Source: Isochrysis galbana (Eukaryota > Haptophyta > Isochrysidales > Isochrysidaceae). From it: 64,000 nt of DNA. The notes beneath the pieces are model-generated. The model was given only the letters and a program-made list of their open reading frames with translations. It was not told the DNA's origin and searched no databases. This document shows, piece by piece, positions 40,820-51,170 of this stretch. The stretch spans positions 6,508,005-6,572,004 of the forward strand of contig CM030936.1 in NCBI GenBank assembly GCA_018136815.1. The letters run 5' to 3'. The position numbers were made by a program, and so were the translations under genes. Numbering within the stretch: position 1 is the stretch's first letter; each line of letters begins with the position of its first letter.

Positions 40820-41331
40820 TCTCTCCTCTCGGTTGCCAATGGTACGAGGGAGGAAAGGGACGTGGGGGAGAAAAGGAGGGACGTGATTCGGACTGACCAC
40901 GGACGTTATCTCATCCATGCCTCTGCACTCGCTGCACCTCTCCGCTCACGCATCCCCTCTACAGAGCGAGGCACAACCCCAGTGCCCTCAAACCCTAAAT
41001 CCACTTTGCCTCGCCCTCCATCCTCTTCCAATGTCCACACGCCCTTCACTCCTCTCCACACGTAACTCACTGCATCGAATGGTCAATAGGGCCCCCAGAT
41101 CATGCTCCTCGCAACTGTCCTGTCTATCGCCCTCTCCACCTCGCAATCACCTCCACGCCTTTTCTCCTTCATCATGGGGCAGATGGGCCCTCCAGTGGTA
41201 CCTGGGGAACACACAAAAATCAGAAGCCTTGCATTCTTGTCCTTAGTCGAAGCTAGCAGCTGATGGTCGTGACAACCGGCTGCACTGCTCAATGAGGCTC
41301 ACATGTGCTTGTGCCGTGCCGCCCATCTCAG
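40820..41331. other. 5' flank of the SPRY gene
   Basis: May contain upstream exons, but none could be confirmed. An acceptor-like GCCCATCTCAG ends at 41331. Confidence 0.35.
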
Positions 41332-42229
41332 GCAATGCAAATAGCTGAAGGATACGTCTGGGGCAACCAGCGCGACTCAAAGAATATGCTTGCTTATGAG
41401 GCCCCCAAGAAAATACTACCTGCGCTTAGCCAGCACGGTCCTAATGTTGACATCAAGGATGGTCTGAATGCCATCCGCAAGGGCGGGGAAGACACATCAG
41501 CCGTCGTTGTGGGCTCCACCGGCATCCAACTTGATAACCCGGTGCAGCACGGTCAAGGAACTTTCACATGGACCATCCGCAAGTCAAAGTCAAATGACGG
41601 TCTCGGCATTTACGTCGGTATTGCGGACGGCCAGACGGACTTCCTATCCAACTGCTGGGGGGAAGGCTTGGGCGATGGGATGCCACTCTTGCAATGTGCG
41701 CTAATGTGGGCGGATTGGAGGGGGGGGGGAGGGCGATTGAATAGCATAGTCGGGTCAAACTGAGCTCCTGCAAACGCAATATTTTCACCCTGTGTGAAGC
41801 GAAAGAATCCAATTGAGCATTTCATTCGTTCCTCCCCCTCCTTGTCTCCAGCTTTTCGAGTGGAACGATGCGTGCGACCGTGGCCAAATCATCTATGGTG
41901 GGCTACCAGGCTCCGCGGAATCACTCACAGATGGCTCAACAATCACTGTCAAGGTGGACCTGTCCGCTTCACCGCGAACCCTCTCCTTCTCTATCAATGG
42001 AGGTGATTTCATTACTGCAGATGGCTGTGAGCTCCCAACATCGGTGCGCCCTTTTTGCAAGCTTGCCGGTTTCGATGGCGACGCCGTAACCCTCACTTAT
42101 GATGATGTGTGCTCACGCACGGCGTCGCTAGACTCGACGCAAAAGGACCTGAATATTGCTGATGTTACCGAGAAGTGGAATCGTACGGAGCGCATCACGC
42201 CTGATTCGATCACCTCGTTCTTGGCGTAA
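41332..42229 (+). CDS. SPRY-domain protein, at least two exons (5' end uncertain)
   Basis: Exon a (from 41332; first ATG at 41335) encodes MQIAEGYVWGNQRDSKNM, then GQGTFTWTIRKSKSNDGLGI YVGIADG, the first half of a SPRY beta-sandwich. Exon b (41852-42229), after the acceptor CTTGTCTCCAG, continues LFEWNDACDRGQIIYGG, TVKVDLSASPRTLSFSING and VRPFCKLAGFDGDAVTL, the second half. SPRY domains bind partner proteins. The donor of exon a is unclear: no GT site near 41680-41710 keeps the frame, and TGT/GCGCTA (GC donor) at about 41699 would. The C-terminal 40 residues are charged. At the stop codon a consensus GTAAGT occurs (TTGGCGTAAGT, followed 24 nt on by CAG), so a further 3' exon is conceivable. 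The partner is unknown. Confidence 0.75.
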
Positions 42230-42640
42230 GTGAGTGCTTGTCATTGCAGAGAAGCTGTACCAAGCGGCTCGCCTAGGGTGGACATGCAAAAATTGGGTTG
42301 GGGCTTATGTGCAGACATGCTTTGGTGTGGAAAACATTTGCTTGCAAACGCTGGCGATTTGCGCACTGATGGATACACATCAATTTTGCTGTAGTAACGG
42401 CCACGCTCAACAGAGGGATTTTGAAGGTGCCAACAAGAGCTCTCAACGGTGGGGGGCGGGGTCTCAACAAGTAGGGCGGTCGTACGCGAAAAATACAACT
42501 ACTTTTTGACCATGAGGGGGGTGTGGAGGGGAGCCTGGGACCCCCCAAGGGGGGGGTTCCCACCTGCCGTTCGGCCTTCTTGGGAGCAAATGGTGCGCGG
42601 CGAGCGCCCCCCCTTTGTGCCCCAATTGTCCCACGCTTGA
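42230..42640. other. 3' flank of the SPRY gene
   Basis: No supported gene. A G-rich stretch lies near 42515-42560. Confidence 0.35.
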
Positions 42641-43612
42641 ACGCGATACCGGCGGGGAGCCCCGGGTTGTGGTAGGGCTGCCTAACTAACGTTCACTTTA
42701 GGGCCCAACGTTCAGTTAGCGTTCGACTAAAAACTCAAACATTGTTCATGTTCACTTGTGTTCAAGGCCAATCCTCAACGTTGTTCTTGTTCAGTGGTTC
42801 TCCTCACCTGTTCCTGTTGTTCAGGCGGAGGCTCTTCGGCGGCTCGGCGGCGTATGCACGAATATACATATACGTTTATTGTCGCATTCGCGAATCGACA
42901 CTCGTTAGGCTTCTCTTCGTCGTTCGGCATTTATCGTTATAATTCTCTGCTTTCTCTCGTTCTCGGTCAAAAGCTTCGCTTGGATGCATGGGATCGGGGG
43001 TTGTGGAGCGCCCTCTCTCTTTCTCTCGAAAGAGAAGGGAAGTTCCCCCACCTTTCTTCCTCCCAGGCGCCTCGCAGATAGGTTTAATTTGCTATCTCCC
43101 CGCCTGCGGTTCTTTATCTGCTTCTGGGGGCAATCAGGTTTAATTTGCGACCTCTTCGTATCTCCCCCTTAGGCACATCGCACTCCTTTCGTCTTATTCG
43201 GTAGGTCTCTTGGAATCCTGCGTAGCAAGATTGCCTCTCGTTTTCGTTATGGTGCGATTCCCCTTCCAAACGGGATCGCCGACAGATCACACAGATCGCC
43301 TTCTGATCGTCGTCCGTCGTTGTCTGATCGGAGTGTTTGGGTTTGATTTCAGTCGAGTTATGTGAGAAAGTCGTGGGGCGAGAGTCGGGGTGTTTTCCTG
43401 GGTGTCTCTGTCCGTCGTCCTGTCGTCAGTCGTCATCCGTCGTCGCTCTCGCTCTCGCTCTCGTCGCTCTCGCTCTCGCGCTCTCGCTCTCGTAACACTC
43501 ATACTCATACCCTACAATCTCGCCTCGCCTCGCCAGCCCTTGCCATCACAGCCCTCCTAACACTCACCCTCGCCTCTCGCTACTCACTCGATGTCGCTCT
43601 CGCCACCGTCCG
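42641..43612 (+). mobile_element. Retrotransposon leader, family II, with gag start codon
   Basis: Bases 43405-43612 match 38230-38420 (GTCTCTGTCCGTCGTCCTGTCGTCAGTCGTCATCCG; CTCTCG repeats; CTCGCCTCGCCAGCCC) and end with ATGTCGCTCTCGCCACCGTCC at 43591. The preceding 750 bp (GTTCACTT/GTTCAGTT repeats at 42690-42830, CTTTCGTCTTATTCGG) could be its LTR or long leader. At 43612 the sequence changes to reversed LINE ORF2. Confidence 0.55.
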
Positions 43613-43672
43613 CGTTTCCGTACTGGATATTGTAAAAGTCCGTAAGGATACATCTCCACGCCAGGATACTTA
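43613..43672 (-). mobile_element. LINE ORF2 fragment L7, distal piece
   Basis: CGTACTGGATATTGTAAAAGTCCG...CATCTCCACGCCAGGATACTTA corresponds to 12127-12186 of L1. The contiguous remainder resumes at 44544 beyond the inserted retroposon E2. Confidence 0.9.
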
Positions 43673-44560
43673 ATAAAATAATCAATGTTATATCCTAGCC
43701 AACCCCACTGGCTAATTGGACACAACTTTTCCGTCCCGGAATCCCGCCATGCCTGACGAGCCAGGTGTCCGAGTGATACCGGGGGGTGGGGGCACTGCCC
43801 CCTCCCCTCGATATTTGTCCTCCCCCCAGTGCACGCACCGACCCCGCGCACCCCAACGCGTCCTCTCCTCGAGTCCACGCTGGGGGAAAACCCCTTTCGG
43901 GTAAAAGCAACGCGGGGGGGGGGGGGCACTCGTGAGATAGGGGCCCAGAAGCGCTAATCTCCCTCGCTAGTGCGAGTGGCCACGGCGAGCCGCGGCCCTT
44001 CCCTCCTGGCTCTGGCGCCCCCGTCTTCTCTTACCCAAACGGGGCGAGAAGACACGTTACTGCCGGAGGGGAGAGCTGCCGCTCCCCCCTCCCCTCCCTC
44101 TTTCCTTTTCCTCCTCTCTTCCCTGCGGCGGGGGCCCATGGCGCGCGCCTGCGGCCCCTCGCTCAGGTCCCCAGATGGCCTGCAAGGCCTGGGAGCACAG
44201 CTCAGGGGGCAGGTGAGGCTGGGGCATGGCCCTGGCCCCTCCTGCCTCTCCCTCGCTGGCGCTCCGCGGCCCTGCGGGTCGACTGGAGCTGGCTGGGGGG
44301 TCCTGAACAGGGGGGCCCAGGGTTAGGAGGGGCTGGTCAGAGGAATGGGCAGGCCACGACGGGCCAGGGCGGGCGAGTCAGGCGGGCCTGTAGGGAGAGG
44401 AATGGGTCAGCAGGGCTGTGTGCTCCTGGCAGGCCATCAGGCGTGCCAGGAGAGTGGGTGGATCCTCCCCCATGGCAGGGGAGGAGTGGAGAGAGAGGGG
44501 GGCTCGTGCCCCCCCATGGGCGAACTAAGTATAAACTTAGTTGCCACGCCAGGATACTTA
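43656..44560 (-). mobile_element. GC-rich retroposon family E, copy E2, nested in LINE, 17-bp target duplication
   Basis: The element (43673-44543, 871 bp) in reverse orientation is nearly identical to E1. Its T-rich tail is at the left (ATAAAATAATCAATG read forward) and its 5' hairpin AACTAAGT...ACTTAGTT at the right. CCACGCCAGGATACTTA flanks it at 43656-43672 and 44544-44560. Removing the element and one repeat restores the LINE ORF2 sequence, as in L1 at 12170-12190. Confidence 0.96.
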
Positions 44561-45260
44561 GGTATCCCGAGGATGGATGCGGTCTGTCTACCTGGTAACA
44601 GAAAAGACGTTGGGCTACCTCAGAGCCCGGCCTAAGATTTATCCCCAGGAGCCCTTCGCCCTTCTTTGAATTCGAAAATGGGCTCCGTCGCGATGCACGA
44701 GGCTATGTGGGTGGAGTTCTCGGGGGCTATACCGCAAAAGCGGCATGTCGGATCGTCAGCGAACCGGTTCGCTGTGGCTATTCTCCTATGCAGGACGTGT
44801 TTGAAGTGCATATACGAGTCCCTCGGCGTTAAGAAGTTATACTTGTACAGCTGAGATATTTGTTTCCATTTTCCGGAGAGATCCGGCAGTCTTCTTTCCC
44901 ACCTCAATGTGGACTTTTGCTTCTTCGTTTTCCTCATTGCGAGAAACGCTTTCGTCGAGCGTCTTGACGATAACATCCTCCATGGTTTTATGGGCGTCTT
45001 TCAACGTGTATTCTTGTGGAATCGGATATGCCGTTTCGACCGGTCCATCGTATGCTCGGCCCCACTTCAGCGGAATGTACAGTTCGTCCGGTAGTGGCTG
45101 CGGGTTGGCCCTCTCATGTATATGGGGCTCTCCCATAACGTTAAGCTTGACTATGTATGTGATAGTCGCCACTCCGGCGCAAATAGTATCTATGCTCCTT
45201 GTCCACTAGGATGTCTCCTAGGTCATGCGCGTCCGGGTCTTCTTGAGGGGCTAACTCATG
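44544..45260 (-). pseudogene. LINE ORF2 C-terminal fragment L7
   Basis: In reverse, PQEDPDAHDLGDILVDKEHR, NVMGEPHIHERANPQPLPDE and CRFCGIAPENSTHIASC match L1. Frameshifts at about 45145 and 44970 (relative to L1) and the E2 insertion disrupt it. Upstream of PQEDPD the sequence differs from L1 ORF1 (TVSPPLTPGEHELA), which may be genuine ORF2 sequence lost from L1. Confidence 0.88.
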
Positions 45261-45599
45261 CTCTCCCGGAGTGAGTGGAGGAGACACCGTACGTATTTCC
45301 CATCTAGGGCCTGAACGCGAGCACCCCCGCTGCGAGCCGCCCCCCATCGGTTGCTCTGGATGGGTACTCACGGACAGACCAACTCACGGACGGCTGACAC
45401 CTTACACAAAGAGGACACACACAAAGGCCGGTAGCCCGATGGCATACGAGGGAGGAGGAAGTTAGGCCATCGGGGACCGGTACACACCGCTTGCCACTGG
45501 AGACTCCAACACCCAGCCCCTAGGTAGAGCACGAGGGGACGAGGGGACGTGCCGCAAGGCAGGTGGAGGGGGGACAAGGGAAGCGGGCGAGGCGCGAGG

Positions 45600-45655
45600 C
45601 TACATAGGCGGTTAGCGGAGTCGCGCGCGCGGCGAGAATATTAAGAAGTTTTTTT
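45600..45655 (+). mobile_element. Second LINE-type 3' end
   Basis: GGCGAGAATATTAAGAAGTTTTTTTT resembles the L1-family terminus GGGGAATTTTAAGAAGATTTTTTTT, but upstream sequence is not that of L1. It may be the 3' end of a related family running from about 45265. Not confirmed. Confidence 0.45.
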
Positions 45656-45799
45656 TAACACACTTACTCCTCACTTCTTCGCCCTCGTGTTGCGACTGAC
45701 GTTCCCTTTCCTCCTTTATAGCGTATAGCGGCCTCTTTCGCCGCTGGCCGCCGATCGCTGACCGCGCGCGCGCCTCTGTGTTTCCTCTGTGTTGCGCCA

Positions 45800-45888
45800 C
45801 GAGAGGTTTGAAACACGCGAAACACGGCTGTGTTTGGCCTTCGTAGAAACACGGTGTTCCTGTGTTTCACAAGTAGGGACGCAACGGG
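45800..45888 (+). mobile_element. hAT-like MITE remnant
   Basis: Ends TTCCTGTGTTTCACAAGTAGG, close to the inverted terminus of the 39.6-kb MITE. The left part matches 35008-35060. No flanking 8-bp duplication was found, so the element is truncated. Confidence 0.55.
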
Positions 45889-46173
45889 CAACGGATCGGG
45901 GCGGCCGCGAGGCGAGGAGGGGCGGTCCGGAGGTTGTAAATCTGTAGAAAGTAAAGAGGTCGGTCGGGGGGGCAGGGCGGGGGGAGGGCGGGGCGGGGGG
46001 GAGGGGGCGGAGTGGGGTGGGGTGGGGGGGGGAGGGGGGGAGGCGCTCGCTTTGTCGGCCGAGACTCGCACGCGACCTCCCGCCCACTCAGTGAAACCAT
46101 AATAGGAAAGCCCTCGATTCGTAGTCTGGCGAGGACAGACCGCAGACCCCTCGCTCTCTCCCCCTCGACTCCC
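45889..46173. promoter_or_regulatory. G-rich 5' flank
   Basis: GGGGCGGGGGGGAGGGGG-type sequence (45965-46045) directly upstream of the next gene. The in-frame extension to 46012 consists of this G-rich DNA and is not likely coding. Confidence 0.4.
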
Positions 46174-47574
46174 ATGTCGGCATCGTACAGCAGCAGGATC
46201 AGGGCCGACGTCGACCCAGACGAGGAGGAGGAGATGTTGCGAGTGGAGCACGGGGAATATGAGCAAGCCGATGAGTTGTTCCACCGCATCGAGCGCTCCC
46301 GCCGTACACGGCCAGAGCCACCTCTACGTGCCCCTCAAACGCCAACGCCTTCGCGAACGTTCGAAGCAGATCAGATCTTCCTGCGGCCCCTCAGTCGGTA
46401 CAACAAACGGATGAAGGGCGAGGTGCTAGAGATTTCTGTGGAAGACACGCGCTGCACTGTCGAGAGTTTGATCAATGAAATCAACCAAAAAGAGAAAGGG
46501 CAGTACAAAATCCGACACCTTTTCGTTGGCGACGGACAGGGCAAATACCACAGGCTACAACCGCGACAGTCGATCGTTCACTACGGAGTGCGAAGCGGTA
46601 GTACTCTTGAAACGTGTGCGAATCCCGACTTGTATTTAGTATTAGCGGAGGTGCATCGACTCTGCGAGGCTTCGTTGACAGACTTGAAGTCCGGTCAGGA
46701 TGTTTCCTCGGCCAAGTACAAGCATCTGGATCGATCGTGCTGGAGGCTCCGCTTCATGCGAAACTGGCTCATCGAAAGAGAGACTCCAATGGAAGGGACG
46801 CCAACAAAACTCGTGGCAGAACTCGTCAAGCACAATCTTGACAACTATGGCAGGCCGCTCAGCCAGCACATTGCCGATGATATGATCACCCGTCTTGAAG
46901 AGCTTCGAAAGTGGCACCACAATGCACACGGCGATGGAGGATGCCAGGGCCAAAATAGTGTGGGCGGCAGCATTCCGTATCCCTATCAAGATCTGGTGCG
47001 AATATTCACCCTGTACATGGAGATCAACGTACGCGCACAAGATAAACACCGCTGGCGGCACTGGCGGGACGCAAAGGACACCGTGATGGGGATGTGGCAG
47101 CGACAAGAACCCATTGACAATCTATTCAAGTCCAAGGTGCGAGGTATTGGGAATAAGACCATTCCTATCGTTCACGCGGTGATCAACTCAAGGCCCGGCG
47201 AAGCCCTAGCACATTATTCTCAACGGCTGTCACAGATGTCCGCCTTGAAAGTGGCGGTTCCATCTGAAGGTATCACTCAACATTTGGCATGCTCGTTTGG
47301 TGCACCATCACGACCCATTGATGTTAGCACAAGCCGTAGGCCGCTTCGCTCACCTCGTACGGTTGCTAGACAGACCTTCACCACCATCAATCTCATCGAT
47401 GAGAGTTCAGTTGCCCCCCGAGCTTCGCGCAAGCGGCTGCAGCCCGATGTGGCAGTCGTCAACGCTCAAGAGCCTTCGCCAGAGTCTAAGCGTCAAAAGC
47501 AGTTCGATGCTGCGATGGCTAGGGCGGGCACTTCACTGGGCGGTGTTGAAGCAAATCCAATCGTTCTTGACTGA
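46174..47574 (+). CDS. Unknown 466-residue protein with a possible ubiquitin-like region
   Basis: Start chosen at MSASYSSRIRADVDPDEEEE because upstream codons are low-complexity. Residues about 70-150 (EVLEISVEDTRCTVESLINE, RLQPRQSIVHYGVRSGSTLE) have the strand-helix-strand spacing and the hydrophobic pattern of ubiquitin-like folds; this is an inference. Residues 155-340 are helical and tryptophan-rich (CWRLRFMRNWLIERETPMEG; HRWRHWRDAKDTVMGMWQR). The C-terminus is basic/serine-rich with RKRLQPD and SKRQKQ, possible nuclear signals. No introns are needed. No named family was recognised. Codon use is even and the frame is long, so it is very probably real. Confidence 0.65.
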   Translation: MSASYSSRIRADVDPDEEEEMLRVEHGEYEQADELFHRIERSRRTRPEPPLRAPQTPTPSRTFEADQIFLRPLSRYNKRMKGEVLEISVEDTRCTVESLINEINQKEKGQYKIRHLFVGDGQGKYHRLQPRQSIVHYGVRSGSTLETCANPDLYLVLAEVHRLCEASLTDLKSGQDVSSAKYKHLDRSCWRLRFMRNWLIERETPMEGTPTKLVAELVKHNLDNYGRPLSQHIADDMITRLEELRKWHHNAHGDGGCQGQNSVGGSIPYPYQDLVRIFTLYMEINVRAQDKHRWRHWRDAKDTVMGMWQRQEPIDNLFKSKVRGIGNKTIPIVHAVINSRPGEALAHYSQRLSQMSALKVAVPSEGITQHLACSFGAPSRPIDVSTSRRPLRSPRTVARQTFTTINLIDESSVAPRASRKRLQPDVAVVNAQEPSPESKRQKQFDAAMARAGTSLGGVEANPIVLD

Positions 47575-48080
47575 AGGTACATGCTTTTTTTGTTTCTAGG
47601 ACGATAATTGATTGACGGCATGAATTGGCATCGGCGGACACCTTGAGGGAGATGAAAAAGTTCGTCGGCAGGATGGTCAAGTTCGACGTTCTCGAGATAC
47701 CCATGTCCTCATTCCTGTCACTTTGCCTCGCTCGTGCAGGTGGACGCCGTAAGCGGCTCGCCGAGCCGTGCGCATGAACGGTGGTCAACGGTAACTTGAG
47801 CGGGCGCAAGAGGCGCGTCGGAGCGCTTATAAATCGGTGCAATTGTAGTGATAGTTGCTCAGTCCAACGGCATAAGTGTATTCTTCCTAATACAAGAGGC
47901 GTGTGGCAGGTAGGGGGACGGTGTACACTTGCGCCCTTTCTTTTGGGCGCACCTCTTTCGCAATACATGTGGCCCATTGCTCCGATGACGTGTTCCAACA
48001 TAAATTGGCAGAAAATAGTCCCGCACCCGGCACTCTTCACAGGGAAGGGCGCCTTGGACCACCTACCGGGAACCTTTGAT
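47575..48080. other. 3' flank, no gene recognised
   Basis: Mixed composition without recognised coding sequence or repeats, ending at a retroposon tail. Confidence 0.35.
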
Positions 48081-48965
48081 AATAAAACAACTGAGCGTTA
48101 GTACCACTACTGCCACTAGCCCGGTACTATCACGACACCCCTCAGCGCACTTGCCCGCACGCCTTGAAGTGATGGCACAGACACACACTCATATGCATCC
48201 CTACAAATCTCCCCCCTCGCAAAGCCCCGGCTCCCATTATAACTCCCCACAAGTTACAATGGGGGAAAACCCAGTGAGGCGGACCGACCTACGTCGGGCG
48301 ACTCACCGGGGAAAAACACCGGGGGGGGGGGGGGGGAGGATCCTCTCGTCCATGAAGCGGAACGGCCCTTACAGCTCTCGCCGCGAGCGGTCCTCGAGAA
48401 ATAAAAGACTGCGGCCCTCGAGGTACCTGCCACAAGGGTTCTCGTAGGCGCCTGGAGCCTCCCCCTCCTCATCTCCCACCTGTCGCCAGCCGCCCCTCTC
48501 CGCCCGTTTACTAAGTAAACGGGTCCCATTACTCACCGCACTCCATCTGGGGGGGGTGCAAAACCCCCCTTCTCCCTCTCTCCGTTCTCCTTCACCTGTG
48601 TCCCTGCGGCGCGTCGCCATGCGGCGCGCCACGGCCTGCTCTCAGAGGTCCTTTGGGGGCTCCCAAAGGGCCAGCCAGGGCAGCTCAGGGGGCAGTGGAG
48701 GCTGGGGCTCAGCCCCTGACCCCCCCTGCCTCTCGCACGCTTGCCTCGCTGGCCATGGGAGCCGCCCAGATGCATCTGTCTGCCTGGCGACCAGGGAAGG
48801 GGGGGGGGTCAGCTCGAGGGCAGGCCCACGCAGGGCGTGGGAGTGCGAATCACGGCCCGCGCCCACTAGGGGTCTGGGCCAGTGTGATGATTGCCCAGCC
48901 CCTGCCAAAGGGCAGGGGCTGTGGTTGATTTACGGGCCCACCCCTGGGGGTGTCCGCGATGGAGA
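48078..48965 (-). mobile_element. GC-rich retroposon family C, near full-length copy B
   Basis: Begins with GATAATAAAACAACTGAGCGTTAGTACCACTAC (reversed tail and terminus) and follows the 61440-62326 copy. It passes through the poly-G tract (48320-48335), the CCCGTTTACTAAGTAAACGGG inverted repeat and the GGCAGGGGCTG box to the 5' hairpin CACCCCTGGGGGTG (48941-48954). About 10-15% diverged from copy C by eye. No target duplication was identified. Confidence 0.85.
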
Positions 48966-49250
48966 GGGGGGGGCGCGAGGCCGCATACGGGCGAGGGGGG
49001 TATGTAGGTGTGCCAAAATAACTCAGAGTCAGAGTGCTGTGGTGAATACACGTGTCGTAGTGGTGCCTACAGATCTGATGACTGATTGGTTATCACGGCC
49101 TTGGGGGAGGGGGAAGACATCGGAGGGAAAGGAGACCGAAATGAAGGCAAGCCGCCTTTCTGGGCTCTGTCAAACACGCGATGACTGCTGTCGCTCGACG
49201 CTCCGTCCGCTGTCTTTCCTCCCCTCCCCCCTATGTGACTTCTCTCCCTC
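48966..49250. other. Spacer between retroposon C copy B and a retrotransposon 3' end
   Basis: No recognised gene. Confidence 0.3.
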
Positions 49251-49700
49251 ACTCTAATAATAGAGTTGTCGGAGATCGCAGCTCACTGCATCTCGCGTGT
49301 CTTCGGAATCTTTCCCTCCCTTTCGTTGTTGTTGCAGATCGTTTCTCTTTCTTCGTTGATTGCCGTTGTTTGCAGGAGATGAGACGCGTGTCGTCTGCGG
49401 TTGCACCCACCGCAAGACCCGAGCAGAACTCCTGTAAAAGGGAGAAACGGGTGGGACGATGCGTACAAATAGGTTGCCCCGTCAAGCTTCCGAATTTGTG
49501 CTCAAAGGGCCCACGGGTGCTCTCATCTTCTATTTCAAGCGTCGCTTCAACGTCTGGTTTCTCGGTTATCTTTGGTTTCTCTCGTCTCGTCGCTCTAATT
49601 CTGGACTTCTTCTGTTCGGTTGCTTCGTTCCCCTTTCATGCCGCTCGTCGGGACGACTCGAATTTAGTCGGGGAGTGTCGTATTTCATACGATGACAGGT
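49251..49700 (+). mobile_element. Possible 3' end of a gypsy-like element at an LTR start
   Basis: GTCGGGGAG followed by TGTCGTATTTCATACGATGACAG (49675-49697) matches the LTR start TGTCGTATTCCATACGA seen at 31846 and 58999. A purine tract just before an LTR start is the usual position of the polypurine primer. The LTR itself is truncated after about 25 bp. Confidence 0.5.
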
Positions 49701-50076
49701 AAGACTAGTAACCGGTTTGCCAGATATCTAGATACTAGGTATCTTTGCCTATTAAGTAGCCGGATCCAGGTATCCAGATAGGGATCGTGCGCCGCGCTAC
49801 CAGGCAGCCGGATATCCAGATAGTAAATCCTGACATTCCAGATACTTCCAGGTACACAAGGGATCAGTGCCCGCCTTGAGTTCCCTTCCCCGCCTTCCTC
49901 ACCCTTCCTGGTCCTCGCCAACGAGTTATACGGCCACTCCTGGGCATTCCGTCTCATACGAAAACGCCATGTGGGCACAAATCCACTCTAAAAGCGCCCA
50001 CCTTCCTCCAGATACCCGCAGCACTTTGGCCTGGGTGCCATGACACCATCCCTTGAAACCCAACGAGAAGCATTTG
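49701..50076. other. Spacer with repeated CCAGATA/GATATCCAGATA motifs
   Basis: Several short AGATATC/CCAGATA repeats (49715-49850). No gene was recognised. Confidence 0.35.
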
Positions 50077-50077
50077 C

Positions 50078-50645
50078 ATGCACGCTATAGTGAATCACGA
50101 TCGGTGTCCCATATGGTTGGTGGAGAATGGCAGAGAGCTGTACAACATGGTCCCATGGGCTCTCTTTGTGGCACCGAGGACGGCGGGGGAGTCTCGTTGT
50201 GCTCTCTCGCAAGGGTGGTATGTTCACAGTTTCAGTGGATCGAGGAGTCGCCTTCCCCGACGAGGTGCCGCCATCGCACAGAAATGCGCTTCTGACGGTT
50301 TCAATCACGGCCCGTGACGAGCTGGGCGGCGTGGCGCGCGTGTACGGATTCCGTCACGATGTGGGCGCGGTCGAGCTAGCAGACGTCTGGGTTGCCGAGC
50401 ACTTGCGGCAAAGGAAGTTGGGCACTCATCTTGTACAACGAGCACTTGCCCATGCCAAAGATCTTGGCGTATCGACGATGTGGATGTGGACACTCTCGTC
50501 TCCAAAACTGTTGAGCTTTTATTCTCGCCTTGGGTTCGAGGCGGTGGGTGGGAAGCAGATCCCCTCTCGCATGCGATCGCGATACTTGCGCAGACGGTGG
50601 CCCTGGATCGACTCTGACATCGTTGTCATGCGCCGAGGGGTGTGA
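50078..50645 (+). CDS. GNAT-family N-acetyltransferase (N-terminus uncertain)
   Basis: The frame ending at 50645 contains the acetyl-CoA fold: GVARVYGFRHDVGAVELADV WVAEHLR, then RQRKLGTHLVQRALAHAKDL (motif A, R-x-x-G-x region) and LLSFYSRLGFEAVGG (motif B, ending in the usual FY..LGF). About 140-170 residues. The N-terminal part is ambiguous. From 50078 a better-looking frame (HDRCPIWLVENGRELYNMVP) runs to about 50185. A one-base change in the run GCGGGGGAG would connect it to SLVVLSRKGGMFTVSVDRG in the frame of the catalytic part. Substrate cannot be predicted. Confidence 0.7.
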
Positions 50646-51059
50646 ATGGGGGAAACGATTGCGGGTTGCGCAACGACGGGAACCTTCCTAGTCCGCGATC
50701 TCCACCGGGATCTGCGGCAGCCAGGGTAGCCGCGTGCGTGCACACACACACACACACACACCAAGGCGTCCCAAAGGGGAGACATGTGGATCGTGATTTC
50801 AACGAGATATCGACCCTGTCACAAATCGAGTCAATGGAGTAAGACCACGTGTGGGGTTCAACAAATACAAGTTGAGTCAAGTGACCCTCCAGGTGACAAC
50901 AGAAAGTGCTAGCAGGGATGGGGATAATTGAACGCTTTTGGTCTCCATAATGGCCATGGCCATGGTGTCCGTGGTGGTATGGGGCTTGCGGATGGTGGCA
51001 CGGGCCGTGGCTCGTGCTCACCTGGTCAGTCTTGGGTATGGCTTGTGCGCGCTTCGGCG
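50646..51059. other. Spacer with a short (CA)n run
   Basis: A CACACA run at 50743-50760. No gene was recognised. Confidence 0.35.
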
Positions 51060-51170
51060 GCGCAGCGTTGGTCGCGGCCCGATCGGCTGGCGCAGCGGGG
51101 GTACGACGGCAGGTGAGGAGGGGAGCGACGCGCGCTCCATGATCCATGACCCTATCTTTTTAAAGATAGT
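51060..51170 (-). mobile_element. LINE-like 5' end fragment with terminal hairpin
   Basis: In reverse: the hairpin CTATCTTT-AA-AAAGATAG (51152-51169), then GGGTCATGGATCATGGAGCGCGCGTCGCTCCCC and GCGCCAGCCGATCGG, related to 1181-1265. The 3' extent is unknown. Confidence 0.5.

Noticed and set aside
42227-42260. 24-nt GTAAGT...GCAG intron after the SPRY gene stop
   Set aside because: Much shorter than any supported intron in the window (70 nt minimum), and the downstream frame has no recognisable continuation.
48556-49257. 233-codon plus-strand ORF
   Set aside because: It lies within retroposon C copy B and is not kept open in copies A and C over the same span.
49250-49690. Host gene with a signal-like start on the plus strand
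   Set aside because: The frame has no domain and abuts an LTR start preceded by a purine tract, so retrotransposon 3' sequence is the simpler reading.
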